This document shows positions 9,004-18,078 of a stretch of DNA of 35,252 nucleotides, piece by piece (within the stretch, counting starts at the first letter, position 1; the number at the start of each line of letters is the position of its first letter). Location of the stretch: assembly GCA_040510575.1 (NCBI GenBank), contig JBEVIU010000059.1, positions 1-35,252 of the forward strand. Reading direction: 5' to 3'. Both the position numbers and the translations under genes were made by a program. The DNA comes from DASUMF01 sp040510575 (GTDB lineage Bacteria; Actinomycetota; Acidimicrobiia; IMCC26256; DASPTH01). The notes beneath the pieces were generated by a model. The model was not told where the DNA came from. It did no database searches and saw only the letters and a list, made by a program, of their open reading frames with translations.

Positions 9004-10710
9004 TCAGAAGAGGAAGTAGCGCTGGGCCATCGGGAGCTCGGTCGCGGGATCCGCCTCGATCAGGTCGCCGTCGATCGTGACCGCGAAGGTGTCGGGATCG
9101 ACGCGCACGTCGGGACGGGCGTCGTTCTCCGGCATGTCGGCCTTGGTGAGCCCGCGCACGTCGCGCACGCCGACGAGGCGCGAGCCCAGACCGAGGTCGG
9201 CGAGGCGACCCGCGTCGAGGGCGAGCGGAGCCACGAACGTGAGGCTCGTCGCAGCAGCCACCGGCGGTGCAGCGCCGAACATCGGTCGGGGCAGGGTGGG
9301 CTGCGGCGTCGGGATCGACGCGTTGGCGTCGCCCATCTGCGCCCACGCGATCACGCCGCCCTTTACGACCACGTGCGGCCGCACGCCGAAGAACGCCGGG
9401 TCCCACAACACGAGGTCGGCCAGCTTGCCCACCTCGACCGACCCGATCTCGTCGTCGAGGCCGTGCGTGACGGCAGGGCAGATCGTGTACTTGGCCACGT
9501 AGCGACGGGCTCGGCGGTTGTCGGCCGGGCCGTCGCCCGTGAGCGTGCCGCGCCGGGCCTTCATCACGTGCGCGGTCTGCCACGTGCGCAGCACGACCTC
9601 GCCCACTCGACCCATTGCCTGGGAGTCGGAGCCGATCATCGAGATCGCGCCGAGGTCGTGCAGCACGTCCTCGGCCGCGATGGTCGACGGCCGGATCCGG
9701 CTCTCCGCGAACGCCAGGTCCTCGGGGATCGTCGGATTGAGGTGGTGGCACACCATCAGCATGTCGAGGTGCTCGTCGACGGTGTTCACGGTGTGCGGGC
9801 GGGTGGGGTTGGTCGAGCTCGGCAACACGTTGGGCTGTGACACGACGGTCACGATGTCGGGCGCATGGCCACCACCCGCGCCCTCGGTGTGATACGTGTG
9901 GATCGCCCGGCCCGCGATCGCGGCGAGCGTGTCCTGCACGTATCCCGCCTCGTTCAAGGTGTCGGTGTGGATCGCGACCTGCACCCCGGTCTCGTCGCAG
10001 ACGCGCAGACACGCGTCGATCGCCGCTGGCGTCGTGCCCCAGTCCTCGTGGAGCTTGAACCCGGAGGCACCCGCCACGAGCTGCTCGCGCAGCGCCTCGG
10101 CGCGCACGGTGTTCCCCTTGCCGAGCAGCGCCACGTTGACGGGCCATCCGTCGAGCGCGCGCAACATCATCGCGAGGTTGAACGCGCCCGGCGTCACCGT
10201 GGTGGCCTTCGTGCCTTCCGCGGGCCCGGTGCCGCCCCCGATGATGGTCGTGATCCCCGACGCGAGCGCCTCCTCGAGGATCTGGGGGCAGATGAGGTGC
10301 ACGTGGCTGTCGACGGCGCCCGCGGTCACGACGAGACCGTTGGCGGAGAGGATCTCGGTCGAGGGGCCGATCACGAGCGCCGGATCGACGCGGTCCATCG
10401 TGTCGGGGTTGCCGGCCCGGCCGATCCCCACGATGCGGCCGTCGCGCACGCCGATGTCCGCTTTGACCACTCCCCAGTGGTCGAGGACGACCGCGCCGGT
10501 GATCACGAGGTCCGGGGTTCCCTCGCCGCGCGTCGCGGCCGACTGGCCCATCGACTCGCGGATCACCTTGCCGCCGCCGAACACGGCCTCGTCGCCGCCC
10601 ACGCAACGGTCCTCCTCGACCTCCACCAGGAGGTTGGTGTCGGCGAGGCGGATCCGGTCGCCGGTGGTCGGTCCGTACAGGCGCGCGTAGCGGTCGCGGT
10701 CGACGTGCAT
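9004..10710 (-). CDS. ureC: Urease subunit alpha (catalytic)
   Basis: A 568-residue catalytic subunit hydrolysing urea to ammonia and carbamate at a di-nickel centre. All ligands are present, offset by +2 from Klebsiella numbering: H136 and H138 (HVH), K219 to be carbamylated (GFKLHEDWG), H248, H274 and D362 (IGSDSQ). The flap C321-H322 is in MVCHHL. Length is normal. The ATG overlaps the ureB stop by one base (TGATG), so translation is coupled. It forms (UreABC)3 with the two small subunits. Confidence 0.98.
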   Translation of the reverse strand: MHVDRDRYARLYGPTTGDRIRLADTNLLVEVEEDRCVGGDEAVFGGGKVIRESMGQSAATRGEGTPDLVITGAVVLDHWGVVKADIGVRDGRIVGIGRAGNPDTMDRVDPALVIGPSTEILSANGLVVTAGAVDSHVHLICPQILEEALASGITTIIGGGTGPAEGTKATTVTPGAFNLAMMLRALDGWPVNVALLGKGNTVRAEALREQLVAGASGFKLHEDWGTTPAAIDACLRVCDETGVQVAIHTDTLNEAGYVQDTLAAIAGRAIHTYHTEGAGGGHAPDIVTVVSQPNVLPSSTNPTRPHTVNTVDEHLDMLMVCHHLNPTIPEDLAFAESRIRPSTIAAEDVLHDLGAISMIGSDSQAMGRVGEVVLRTWQTAHVMKARRGTLTGDGPADNRRARRYVAKYTICPAVTHGLDDEIGSVEVGKLADLVLWDPAFFGVRPHVVVKGGVIAWAQMGDANASIPTPQPTLPRPMFGAAPPVAAATSLTFVAPLALDAGRLADLGLGSRLVGVRDVRGLTKADMPENDARPDVRVDPDTFAVTIDGDLIEADPATELPMAQRYFLF

Positions 10711-11072
10711 CAGGCGGCGCTGCCATCGTCGAGCGGACCGCCGACGTCGCCGCGCAGACCCGCGACGATCCGGAGCCCGCCCAGCGCGACGAGCTCCACC
10801 GGCCGTTCGATCCCCGGTTCGAAGCGCACCGACGTTCCCGCGGGGATCGCCAGCCGACGGCCGCGCGCGGCGGCACGATCGAACTGCAGCGCGGGATTGG
10901 CTTCTGCGAAGTGATAGTGCGATCCCACCTGGATGGGCCGGTCGCCCGTGTTCACCACGTCGACACGCATCAGGGCGCGGTCGTCGAAGAGCGCGACCGG
11001 CTCGTCACCCACGATGATCTCGCCTGGTGTCACGGGCACCGCACCGAGGGCCGCGTCATCCGATCGGCTCAT
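10710..11072 (-). CDS. ureB: Urease subunit beta
   Basis: A 120-residue structural subunit with the hallmark stretches [32 protein letters not shown] and GTSVRFEPG. It begins ATG 11072, 17 bases inside the end of ureA, and ends TGATG into ureC. In the three-subunit bacterial enzyme it packs beside UreC and shapes the active-site flap. Confidence 0.96.
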   Translation of the reverse strand: MSRSDDAALGAVPVTPGEIIVGDEPVALFDDRALMRVDVVNTGDRPIQVGSHYHFAEANPALQFDRAAARGRRLAIPAGTSVRFEPGIERPVELVALGGLRIVAGLRGDVGGPLDDGSAA

Positions 11073-11358
11073 GCAGCGTCACGAGCTTGGTGCCGTCGGG
11101 AAAAGTCGCCTCCACCTGCACCTCGGGGATCATCTCGGGCACTCCTTCCATGACGTCGGCGCGGGTGAGCACACGGCGACCGGCATCCATCAGATCGGCG
11201 ACGGTGCGCCCGTCACGCGCGCCTTCGAACACGAACGACGAAAGGATCGCGATCGCTTCGGGATGGTTGAGCGCGAGCCCGCGCGCCTGACGGTCGCGCG
11301 CGACGATCGCGGCGAGGGTCACCATCAGCCGGTCCTGTTCGTGCGGTGTGAGGTGCAG
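11056..11358 (-). CDS. ureA: Urease subunit gamma, apparently with a CTG start codon
   Basis: The smallest urease subunit; [19 protein letters not shown] and [26 protein letters not shown] are diagnostic. The first ATG (11325) would remove the conserved N-terminus. Reading upstream in frame gives [13 protein letters not shown], the normal UreA beginning, and the codon before His is CTG (11358-11356). AAGGAG (11371-11366) lies exactly 7 nt before that CTG. No in-frame ATG, GTG or TTG exists between the CTG and the end of urtE. From the CTG the protein is 100 residues, the family's usual length. The alternatives are a truncated protein from ATG 11325, or a base error at 11358. Confidence 0.93.
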   Translation of the reverse strand: MHLTPHEQDRLMVTLAAIVARDRQARGLALNHPEAIAILSSFVFEGARDGRTVADLMDAGRRVLTRADVMEGVPEMIPEVQVEATFPDGTKLVTLHEPIG

Positions 11359-11365
11359 CGCTGCG

Positions 11366-11371
11366 CTCCTT
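11366..11371 (-). promoter_or_regulatory. Shine-Dalgarno AAGGAG that fixes the CTG start of ureA
   Basis: AAGGAG reads 11371 to 11366 on the minus strand and sits 7 nt from CTG 11358. No comparable site precedes the internal ATG at 11325. Confidence 0.75.
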
Positions 11372-11375
11372 GTTC

Positions 11376-12074
11376 CTACACCGCGAGCAGTTCGGCGAAG
11401 GTGTCCATGTCGGCATCGTCGGTACGACCGTCGTGCACGATGAGCCCGCCGTCCATGACGGCGTAGCGATCAGCCAGGCGCAGCGCGAACTCCACGTACT
11501 GCTCGACGAGCAGGATCGACATCCCCACGTCCGCGTGCAACGCAGCGATCGCGTCCTCGATCTCGAGGATGATCGACGGCTGGATGCCCTCGGTCGGTTC
11601 GTCGAGCACGAGCAGCTTCGGTCGCGTGACCAGGGCGCGCGCGATGGCGAGCTGCTGCGCCTGGCCGCCGCTGAGGAGCCCCGCCGGTCGGCCGAGCAGC
11701 TTCCGCAGCGCGGGGAACACGTCGAGCGCGTCGTCGATCGCGGCCCGGTCGTTGCCCTTCGTGCGCTCGTGCACCACGCGCAGGTTCTCCGCCGCGGTGA
11801 GCTGCGGGAACACCTGATGTCCCTGAGGCACGTAGCCGATCCCGGCGCGCGCCCGCTTGTGGGCCGGCATCTTCGTGATGTCGACGCCGTCGAGCAGGAC
11901 GCGACCCGACTTCGTGGGGAGGACGCCCATCACCGCGTTCAGCAAGGTGGTCTTGCCGACACCGTTGCGACCCATGAGACACATGAAGTCGTCGTCGTCG
12001 ACTTCGAGTGACACGCCGAACAGCACCTCGGTGCGGCCGTACGCGACCCGCAGATCCTGCACTTCGAGCTTCAC
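11376..12074 (-). CDS. urtE: Urea ABC transporter ATP-binding protein UrtE
   Basis: A 232-residue LivF-type ATPase. Walker A is GRNGVGKTT, signature [15 protein letters not shown], Walker [16 protein letters not shown]; the phrase TEGIQPSII is characteristic of UrtE. The GTG start at 12074 overlaps the urtD stop as GTGA and is preceded by GAGGAGG. With UrtD it energises urea uptake. ureA follows 17 nt downstream, joining uptake and hydrolysis in one transcript. Confidence 0.95.
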   Translation of the reverse strand: MKLEVQDLRVAYGRTEVLFGVSLEVDDDDFMCLMGRNGVGKTTLLNAVMGVLPTKSGRVLLDGVDITKMPAHKRARAGIGYVPQGHQVFPQLTAAENLRVVHERTKGNDRAAIDDALDVFPALRKLLGRPAGLLSGGQAQQLAIARALVTRPKLLVLDEPTEGIQPSIILEIEDAIAALHADVGMSILLVEQYVEFALRLADRYAVMDGGLIVHDGRTDDADMDTFAELLAV

Positions 12075-12847
12075 GGCGTGACCTCCTCGAGCACAGCGCC
12101 GCTGCGCGCGTCGCGCGACCGACCGAGGTAGACCTCGCGCACGTGCGGATCGGACTGCACCTCCTGCACCGATCCCTCCGACAGGACCTTCCCTTCGTGC
12201 AGCACCGTCACCCGCTGCGCGAAGCGACGGAGGAACGCCATGTCGTGCTCGATCACCACGACGGTGTGGTCGTGCGCGAGCTGCTGGAGCAGCTCGCCGG
12301 TGTCGGTGCGCTCCTGCGGGCTCATGCCGGCGACGGGCTCGTCGAGCAGGAGGAGGTCGGGACCCTGCACGAGGAGCATGCCGATCTCGAGCCACTGCTT
12401 CTGCCCGTGGCTCAACTGCTTGGCCATGGAATCGGAAGCGCCCGCGAGCCCGATGCGCTCCAGCGTCGCCGCCACCTCCGGGAGCACGCTGGTGCGCTGC
12501 CTGAGCAGCGACGCGGTCCGGCGGCGGAACGTCGCTGCCAGGTCGAGGTTCTCCACCACCGTCAAGGCCTCGAACACCGTCGGCGTCTGGAAGCTGCGCC
12601 CGATCCCGAGGCGCACGATCTTGTGCTCCTTCATCCCGCGGATGGACCGGCCGCGGAAGCGGATCTCGCCGCTGTCGGGCTTGGTGAGCCCGGTGATGCA
12701 GTCGACGAGGGTGGTCTTGCCGGCACCGTTCGGGCCGATGAGGAACCGCAGCTCGCCCTCCTCGACGGCGAGGTCGACCCCGTCGAGGGCTTGGAAGCCG
12801 TCGAAGCTGACCGACAGGTCGCGGACCTCGAGAACCGAATCGGTCAC
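12071..12847 (-). CDS. urtD: Urea ABC transporter ATP-binding protein UrtD
   Basis: A 258-residue LivG-type ATPase: Walker A GPNGAGKTT, Q-loop GRSFQTPTVF, LSHGQKQWLEIGMLL (UrtD has SHGQ in place of SGGQ) and Walker B LLLLDEPVAGMS. The GTG start 12847 overlaps the urtC stop (GTGA), and its own stop overlaps the urtE start. Both overlaps predict coupled translation and near-equal stoichiometry of the two ATPases. Confidence 0.95.
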   Translation of the reverse strand: MTDSVLEVRDLSVSFDGFQALDGVDLAVEEGELRFLIGPNGAGKTTLVDCITGLTKPDSGEIRFRGRSIRGMKEHKIVRLGIGRSFQTPTVFEALTVVENLDLAATFRRRTASLLRQRTSVLPEVAATLERIGLAGASDSMAKQLSHGQKQWLEIGMLLVQGPDLLLLDEPVAGMSPQERTDTGELLQQLAHDHTVVVIEHDMAFLRRFAQRVTVLHEGKVLSEGSVQEVQSDPHVREVYLGRSRDARSGAVLEEVTP

Positions 12848-13995
12848 GCCCCCACCTCCGCGGGTGTCGGGTCGATCGAGGACTCGACCACGGGCTCGAC
12901 GGCGCTCGGCGTCGAACGACCCGCCCGCACCCGCTTGAACGGTGAGGTCGCGACGTGCGCGATCGAGTGGAAGATCCCGACGATCCCGCCGGGGACGAAC
13001 GCGACCACGACCACGAACAGCGCGCCCTGGAGGTAGAGCCAGTCGTCGGGCCGGCTCTCGCTGAAGCTCGTCTTGCCCCAGCTCACCAACAGCGCACCGA
13101 TCACGGCGCCGTAGATCGAGGTGCGACCACCGATCGCGACCCACGCGACCATGATGATCGACGGCACCACCGCGAACTGGTTCGGCGCGACGATGCCGAT
13201 GATCGGCGCGCTGAGCGCGCCTGCCAGTCCGGCCATGCCAGCCGACACCGCGAACGCGAGAGTCTTCGTGACCGCGGGGTCGTAGCCGAGGAAGCGCACC
13301 CTGTCCTCCCCGTCGCGGGTGGCGACGAGGAGTCGGCCGTACCGGCTCTTCACCACCTGCCGGGCGATCACGAGCGTCACGAACAGCCCGACGGCAGCAA
13401 TGCCGAACAGGAACTCGTTCGTACCCGGCGCGTACTTGCTGCGGCCGAACACGGTCGAGAAGTTTGTGAGGCCGTTCGTGCCCGCGGTCAGCTGGAGCTG
13501 GCCCACCAGCAGCAACCAGAACACGAGCGCGGCGGCCTGGGTGAGGATGGCGAAGTACGCGCCCCGGATCCGGCGATTGAAGACGAGCCACCCGAGCGCG
13601 CCAGCGATGATCATCGGACCGAGCACCGCTGCAGGCGCGGCGAACCAGAGATGTTTGAACGGCTGCCACAGCCAGGGCAACGACTTGTAGTCGCTGTAGA
13701 GCGACATGAACTCCGGCATCGCGCCGTCGGGCACCTGCTCGAGGGAGAGGTACATGCCCATCGCGTACGCACCGAGGCCGAAGAACACACCCTGGCCGAG
13801 CGTGAGCATCCCACCGCGACCCCAGGCGATCGCGATGCCGACGGCGATGATGGCGTAGCAGAGGTACTCGGCCCATTGCCGGATGCGGGTGGGATCGCCG
13901 ATGTAGTCGGGCCAGCGGTCGAGCACGATCGCGAACGCGGCGAAGCCGAGGAGCACCGGTCCCGATCGCATGAGGCGTGCCTTCACGGCCTTCAC
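12844..13995 (-). CDS. urtC: Urea ABC transporter permease UrtC
   Basis: A 383-residue LivM-type permease with eight or more hydrophobic segments, including YAIIAVGIAIAWGRGGMLTLGQGVFFGLGAYAMGMYL and the later GLAGALSAPIIGIV loop. A GTG at 13995 overlaps the urtB stop as GTGA. An ATG a few codons further in (MRSG) is an alternative. The C-terminal tail beyond the last helix is long and charged. It should pair with UrtB to form the urea channel. Confidence 0.93.
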   Translation of the reverse strand: MKAVKARLMRSGPVLLGFAAFAIVLDRWPDYIGDPTRIRQWAEYLCYAIIAVGIAIAWGRGGMLTLGQGVFFGLGAYAMGMYLSLEQVPDGAMPEFMSLYSDYKSLPWLWQPFKHLWFAAPAAVLGPMIIAGALGWLVFNRRIRGAYFAILTQAAALVFWLLLVGQLQLTAGTNGLTNFSTVFGRSKYAPGTNEFLFGIAAVGLFVTLVIARQVVKSRYGRLLVATRDGEDRVRFLGYDPAVTKTLAFAVSAGMAGLAGALSAPIIGIVAPNQFAVVPSIIMVAWVAIGGRTSIYGAVIGALLVSWGKTSFSESRPDDWLYLQGALFVVVVAFVPGGIVGIFHSIAHVATSPFKRVRAGRSTPSAVEPVVESSIDPTPAEVGA

Positions 13996-14888
13996 GTCGT
14001 GAGCCCCCGAGTGCGGAAGGTGACGATGCCGTTCGGGCGGAACTGCAGGAAGAGGATGACGATCCCGAGCGTGATGGCCTTCCCGATGCTCGCCGACGTC
14101 GAGTACTCGCTGAACGAGCTGACCAGTCCGAGCACGAGCGCCGCGATCACCGCGCCACGCAACTTGCCGATGCCGCCGAAGATGACCACCAGGAACGCGT
14201 CGATGATGTATGCCGTTCCCGTGCGGAACCCGATCGGGCCGATGAGCGCGACGGCGCATCCCGCGATGCCCGCGAGGCCGGACCCGAGCACGAACGTGAA
14301 GGTGTCGACCCTGCCGGTCGGGATGCCGCTCACCGCCGCGAGGTCGCGGTTCTGCATGACGGCGCGCATCCGGCGACCCTGCGCGAGCCGGCTCATGAAG
14401 GCCCACACCACGAGCACGACCGCCATCGCGAGGAACACGATGAAGAGCCGGGTGTGTGGCATCGTGAATCCGAACGCCTCGGTGTTGCCCTGCAAGAACG
14501 TCGGGACGTGGACCTCGACGTTCGGTGCACCGAACGTGTCCTTCGCGATCTGTTGGAGCAGCAACGCGATGCCGAAGGTCACCAGCAACGTGTCGAGCGC
14601 GCGTCCGTACATCCGCCGCACGATCAGGTTCATGAGGAAGCCCAGCAGGCCGCCCACGACGAACGCCACCGGCAGCGCGACGAGGAACGCGGTGCCGGCC
14701 GCGCCGGCGAACCACGACACCTGCGACTGCAGCACGTACGGCGTGAACGCTCCGGCCATGATCAGCTCGCCGTGCGCCATGTTGATCACGCCCATCTGAC
14801 CGAACGTGAACGTGAGCCCGAGCGCGATCAGGAGCAGCACCGACGCGATGATCAGGCCGTTGAACAGTTGCTCGAGGAAGGTGCTCAT
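13992..14888 (-). CDS. urtB: Urea ABC transporter permease UrtB
   Basis: A 298-residue LivH-type permease with multiple helices and the family motifs ALGLTFTFGQMGVINMAHGELIMAGA and GSGLAGIAG. The ATG at 14888 lies 101 nt after the urtA stop. A strong RNA hairpin occupies that gap, so this distal part of the operon may be expressed below urtA. Confidence 0.94.
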   Translation of the reverse strand: MSTFLEQLFNGLIIASVLLLIALGLTFTFGQMGVINMAHGELIMAGAFTPYVLQSQVSWFAGAAGTAFLVALPVAFVVGGLLGFLMNLIVRRMYGRALDTLLVTFGIALLLQQIAKDTFGAPNVEVHVPTFLQGNTEAFGFTMPHTRLFIVFLAMAVVLVVWAFMSRLAQGRRMRAVMQNRDLAAVSGIPTGRVDTFTFVLGSGLAGIAGCAVALIGPIGFRTGTAYIIDAFLVVIFGGIGKLRGAVIAALVLGLVSSFSEYSTSASIGKAITLGIVILFLQFRPNGIVTFRTRGLTT

Positions 14889-14915
14889 CCTCCGCTTTCT
14901 CGAATCACCGTCGGG

Positions 14916-14947
14916 GCCGGGCGCTGCTCCGAGGAACAGCGCCCGGC
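14916..14947 (-). terminator. Strong stem-loop between urtA and urtB (attenuator or mRNA stabiliser)
   Basis: GCCGGGCGCTG (14916-14926) and CAGCGCCCGGC (14937-14947) are a perfect 11-bp inverted repeat around a 10-nt loop, inside which three more pairs can form. There is no U-tract on the minus-strand RNA. The position just after a binding-protein gene is typical of hairpins that protect the upstream message or partly stop transcription. Confidence 0.7.
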
Positions 14948-14989
14948 GCCCGCGAGGTCGTCGTCAGGGACAAGGGTCCGCGCGGTGGC

Positions 14990-16225
14990 TCAGCCGCACT
15001 CTCCGTTCGAGAGGCCCTTGGCCCACTTGTAACCACTGCCCGTGAGGCAGGGGTCCGGCTTGATGGGCGCGTCCGATGCCCACACCTCGTCGATGAGGCC
15101 TTCGGAGTTGATCATCCCGATCCGCGCCGTCTTGTAGACGTGCTGGTTCTTCTTGTCGACGGTCAACGTGCCTTCCGGCGTGTCGAGCACCAAGCCCTTC
15201 GCCGCCTTCTTGACCTTGGCGACGTCGAACGACCCGGCCTTCTCCACCGCAGCGGCCCAGATGTAGACCGAGTTGTATCCCGCCTCGATCGGGTCCGACG
15301 TCACGCGGTCCTCGCCGTACTCCGCCTTGAACGCCTTGACGAACTCGGTGTTCTTCGGGTTGTCGGTGCTCTGGTAGTAGTCCCAGGCCACGAGGTTGCC
15401 CTCGATGTTGTCGAGCCCGATCCCGGTGACCTCTTCTTCGGCCACCGACACCGACACCGTCTGGATCTTGTCCGGCGTGTTGCCCTTTGCCTTGAGCTCC
15501 TTGAAGAACGCCACGTTGCTGTCGCCGTTCAGGGTGTTGAACACCACCTGCGGCTCGGCGTCGAGCACCTTCGACACGATGGTCGACACTCCGGTGTCAC
15601 CGAGTGGGAGGTAGTCCTCGCCCACGATCTCCAGGCCCTTCGCCTTGGCGTAGGCCTTGATGATCTTGTTCGCGGTGCGGGGGAACACGTAGTCGCTCCC
15701 CACCAGGTACACCTTGGTCATCCCCTCTTCCTTGAGGTAGTCGAGCGCAGGGATGATCTGCTGGTTCGTGGTGGCACCCGTGTAGAAGATGTTCGGCGAC
15801 TGCTCGAGCCCCTCGTACTGGACCGGGTAGAAGAGCAGGCCGTTCAGGCCCTCGAACACCGGCAACATCGCCTTGCGGCTCGACGACGTCCAGCCGCCGA
15901 ACACCACCTTGGCCTTGTCGACGGTGAGCAGCTTCTCCGCCTTCTCGGCGAAGGTCGGCCAGTCGGAGGCGCCGTCTTCCACCACCGGCTTGATCTGCTT
16001 GCCGAGCACGCCGCCCTGCGCGTTGATCTCCTTGATCGCGAGCAACTCCGAGTCGCGCAGCGCGACCTCGCTGATCGCCATCGTGCCGCTCAGTGATTGG
16101 AGCACGCCGACTGTCACCGTGTCACCGGAGCTCTGCGCGCCGGCAGTGCTTCCGAGTGACGCCCCGACAATTGTCAGGGCGAGCACGAGACCGATCATCA
16201 GTCGCGACACACGCTTTCGCTTCAT
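14990..16225 (-). CDS. urtA: Urea ABC transporter substrate-binding protein UrtA
   Basis: A 411-residue periplasmic-type receptor and first gene of the urea operon. ATG 16225 ([10 protein letters not shown]) is preceded by AGAGGGAA and opens a signal peptide ending near STAGAQS. The core shows [62 protein letters not shown] and DYVFPRTAN, the UrtA pattern that separates it from amino-acid receptors. A longer open frame back to 16327 lacks a ribosome site and would bury the signal peptide. It shares a 169-bp divergent region with the nickel permease gene. Nitrogen (GlnR-type) control is plausible, but I found no clear operator. Confidence 0.95.
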   Translation of the reverse strand: MKRKRVSRLMIGLVLALTIVGASLGSTAGAQSSGDTVTVGVLQSLSGTMAISEVALRDSELLAIKEINAQGGVLGKQIKPVVEDGASDWPTFAEKAEKLLTVDKAKVVFGGWTSSSRKAMLPVFEGLNGLLFYPVQYEGLEQSPNIFYTGATTNQQIIPALDYLKEEGMTKVYLVGSDYVFPRTANKIIKAYAKAKGLEIVGEDYLPLGDTGVSTIVSKVLDAEPQVVFNTLNGDSNVAFFKELKAKGNTPDKIQTVSVSVAEEEVTGIGLDNIEGNLVAWDYYQSTDNPKNTEFVKAFKAEYGEDRVTSDPIEAGYNSVYIWAAAVEKAGSFDVAKVKKAAKGLVLDTPEGTLTVDKKNQHVYKTARIGMINSEGLIDEVWASDAPIKPDPCLTGSGYKWAKGLSNGECG

Positions 16226-16382
16226 ACGTTCCCTCTCATCGGATGCGGATGGCGAACAAGAAGCGGAACGTAGATTCAGCGAGTTGCTCTCACGTCTCGC
16301 CAACATGTCGCGCACGTGAACAGCCACTCCTCACTTCCTGACAGATCGAGCGCGATCCGGTGCACGCGATGTCGCGCGCGCG

Positions 16383-16388
16383 TAAGGT
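16383..16388 (+). promoter_or_regulatory. Putative -10 of a leaderless hupE/ureJ promoter
   Basis: TAAGGT sits 6 nt before the ATG at 16395, and no Shine-Dalgarno is present. This suggests transcription starting at the A of the start codon. Confidence 0.45.
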
Positions 16389-16394
16389 CGACGC

Positions 16395-16946
16395 ATGACG
16401 ATCTTCGGTTTCGTGTTCGCGCACCTGGGCGGCCCGACGCACGGCCTCGTCGACGGTGTGCTGCACCCCCTCGTCGGTCCCGACCATCTCCTCGCGATGC
16501 TCGCGGTGGGGATCGTCGCGGCAGCGACCACGTCGCGCCCCGGCAGCTCGTTCGCGCGCGCGGACCCATGGGCAGCACCGGCCGCGTTCCTCACGGGGAT
16601 GGCGGTCGGCGGTGCACTCGGTCTGGGCGGCTGGTCGGTCCCCGCAGTCGACCTCGCGATCGTCGTGTCGGTGATCGCGCTCGGCGTGGCCGTGGCGGGC
16701 GCGATCGGGAACCCGGCGATCTGGGTGCCGGTGCTCGTGCTCGCCGGCGTCGCGCACGGCAACGCGCACGGCGTCGAAGCACCCGCCGCGGCCAATCCGG
16801 TGCTCTACGTCGTCGGGTTCCTCGCGGCCACCGTCGCGCTCCACGTGTGCGGCGTCGTCGGTGGCGTCACGCTCCGGACACGACCGCTGCTGCGCGTCAC
16901 CGTCGGCACCTGCATCGCCACCACCGGCATGCTTCTGGTCGTCTGA
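16395..16946 (+). CDS. HupE/UreJ family nickel permease
   Basis: A 183-residue membrane protein with about five to six helices. The N-terminal HPLVGPDHLLAML (H-x5-DH) is the family's metal-binding signature, followed by GVAHGNAHGVE with more candidate metal ligands. HupE/UreJ proteins import nickel for hydrogenase or urease. The divergent position next to the complete urease operon supports supply of nickel to urease. It starts ATG without a Shine-Dalgarno, with TAAGGT six bases upstream. Confidence 0.9.
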   Translation: MTIFGFVFAHLGGPTHGLVDGVLHPLVGPDHLLAMLAVGIVAAATTSRPGSSFARADPWAAPAAFLTGMAVGGALGLGGWSVPAVDLAIVVSVIALGVAVAGAIGNPAIWVPVLVLAGVAHGNAHGVEAPAAANPVLYVVGFLAATVALHVCGVVGGVTLRTRPLLRVTVGTCIATTGMLLVV

Positions 16947-17131
16947 TCGTCAGCCCGCGGGCCGGGAGCGTCAGTCCTCGGTCAGGAGGCCATACAGGCG
17001 CTTGCGCTTCCCGCACGATGTCGACAGCGCGGTTGATCTCGGCGCTGCCGAGGACCTTCCACGAGCTGACGACGCGCCGCTGCACCGCGGCCACCTCGCC
17101 TCGAACCGCCGCGACCGACTATCAACAGGTC

Positions 17132-17986
17132 ATGCGCCTCGGATACGTCACGCCCAACAGCTGGGGGCTCGACACTCCCCAACAGGTCATCGATCTCGCC
17201 GTCCAGGCGGAGCAGCTCGGGGCGGACTCGCTCTGGGTCAGCCACCACGTCCTGCACCGCGGCTTCGTCGCCGATCGGCTCGAGAACCAGCTCCCCTACC
17301 ACGATCCGCTCGTGATGCTGGCGGCGTTCGCGACCGCCACCTCGACCGCGCGGCTCGGCACCAGCGTGCTCGTGCTCCCATATCTGCACCCCATGCCCAC
17401 CGCGAAGACGTTCGCCACCATCGACCACCTCAGCCAGGGTCGCGTCGACGTCGGAGTCGGCGTCGGCGGGCTGCGCGCCGAGCACGACACGATCGCGCAG
17501 GTGCCCTTCGAACGGCGCGGCAAGTACGCGAACGAGTTCATCGAAGTGATGCAGATGCTGTGGACGCCAGGACCGTCGTCCTTCGAAGGCCAGTTCTTCT
17601 CCTTCACCGACCTCGAGGCGTACCCCGGGGCCTACGAGGCGGGCGGGCTGCCGGTGTACGTCGGCGGCGGGGGTGAGGCGGCGGCGCGCCGCGCCGCACG
17701 GTTCGCCGAGGGGTGGCACGGCATCGGCCTCGAGCCCGATGCCGTCCCCGACATGATCGACGGTTTGCAACGGGCCTTCGCCGCCGAGGGTCGGTCGTTC
17801 GACGGCCGCCCGTTCCAGTTGCGACTCCACATCCCGATCGAAGACCAGGACCTCGACCAGTGGCGGCGGCGCTGCGACGCCTATGCCGAAGCGGGCGTGA
17901 CCGAGCTCGTGCTCGCGCCGCAGAGCGGCGACGTCGAGGCGCACCGCGTGTGGCTCGACGCCATGGTGCCCACGCTCAGCAGCTGA
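17132..17986 (+). CDS. LLM class (probably F420-dependent) oxidoreductase
   Basis: A 284-residue luciferase-like TIM barrel. MRLGYVTPNSWGLDTPQQVIDLAVQAEQLGADSLWVSHH is the usual N-terminus, and TSVLVLPYLHPMPTAKTFATIDHLSQGRVDVGVGVG and GLPVYVGGGGEAAARRAARFAEGWH follow in family order. Actinobacterial members of this type commonly use coenzyme F420, but flavin use cannot be excluded. Substrate unknown. The ATG lacks a Shine-Dalgarno; TATCAA lies 6 nt upstream as a weak -10 candidate. The 185 bp between it and the nickel permease gene hold no gene I can support. Confidence 0.88.
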   Translation: MRLGYVTPNSWGLDTPQQVIDLAVQAEQLGADSLWVSHHVLHRGFVADRLENQLPYHDPLVMLAAFATATSTARLGTSVLVLPYLHPMPTAKTFATIDHLSQGRVDVGVGVGGLRAEHDTIAQVPFERRGKYANEFIEVMQMLWTPGPSSFEGQFFSFTDLEAYPGAYEAGGLPVYVGGGGEAAARRAARFAEGWHGIGLEPDAVPDMIDGLQRAFAAEGRSFDGRPFQLRLHIPIEDQDLDQWRRRCDAYAEAGVTELVLAPQSGDVEAHRVWLDAMVPTLSS

Positions 17987-18078
17987 TCCCCGTCGCCGTT
18001 CATCGTGCGGCCGCCCGCGGGTTCGTTGTACCGTGCACAGAAACGCACGTACGCACGAGACGCCCGCTGGAGGCTGTG

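Noticed and set aside
8980..10914. Long plus-strand open frames opposite ureC and ureB.
   Set aside because: Antisense shadows; urease subunits on the minus strand have every catalytic residue.
16226..16327. N-terminal extension of urtA to an ATG at 16327.
   Set aside because: It would place 34 polar residues before an obvious signal peptide; AGAGGGAA before ATG 16225 is a much better start.
16226..16394. A GlnR/NtcA-type nitrogen operator upstream of urtA.
   Set aside because: I found only loose half-site resemblance (e.g. GTGAGAGCAAC), nothing near the full GTnAC-n6-GnAAC form.
16947..17131. A minus-strand frame reading VVSSWKVLGSAEINRAVDIVREAQ and, in another frame, KRKRLYGLLTED before a stop.
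   Set aside because: It looks faintly protein-like and could be a relic, but I recognise no family, there is no start or ribosome site, and the two parts are in different frames.
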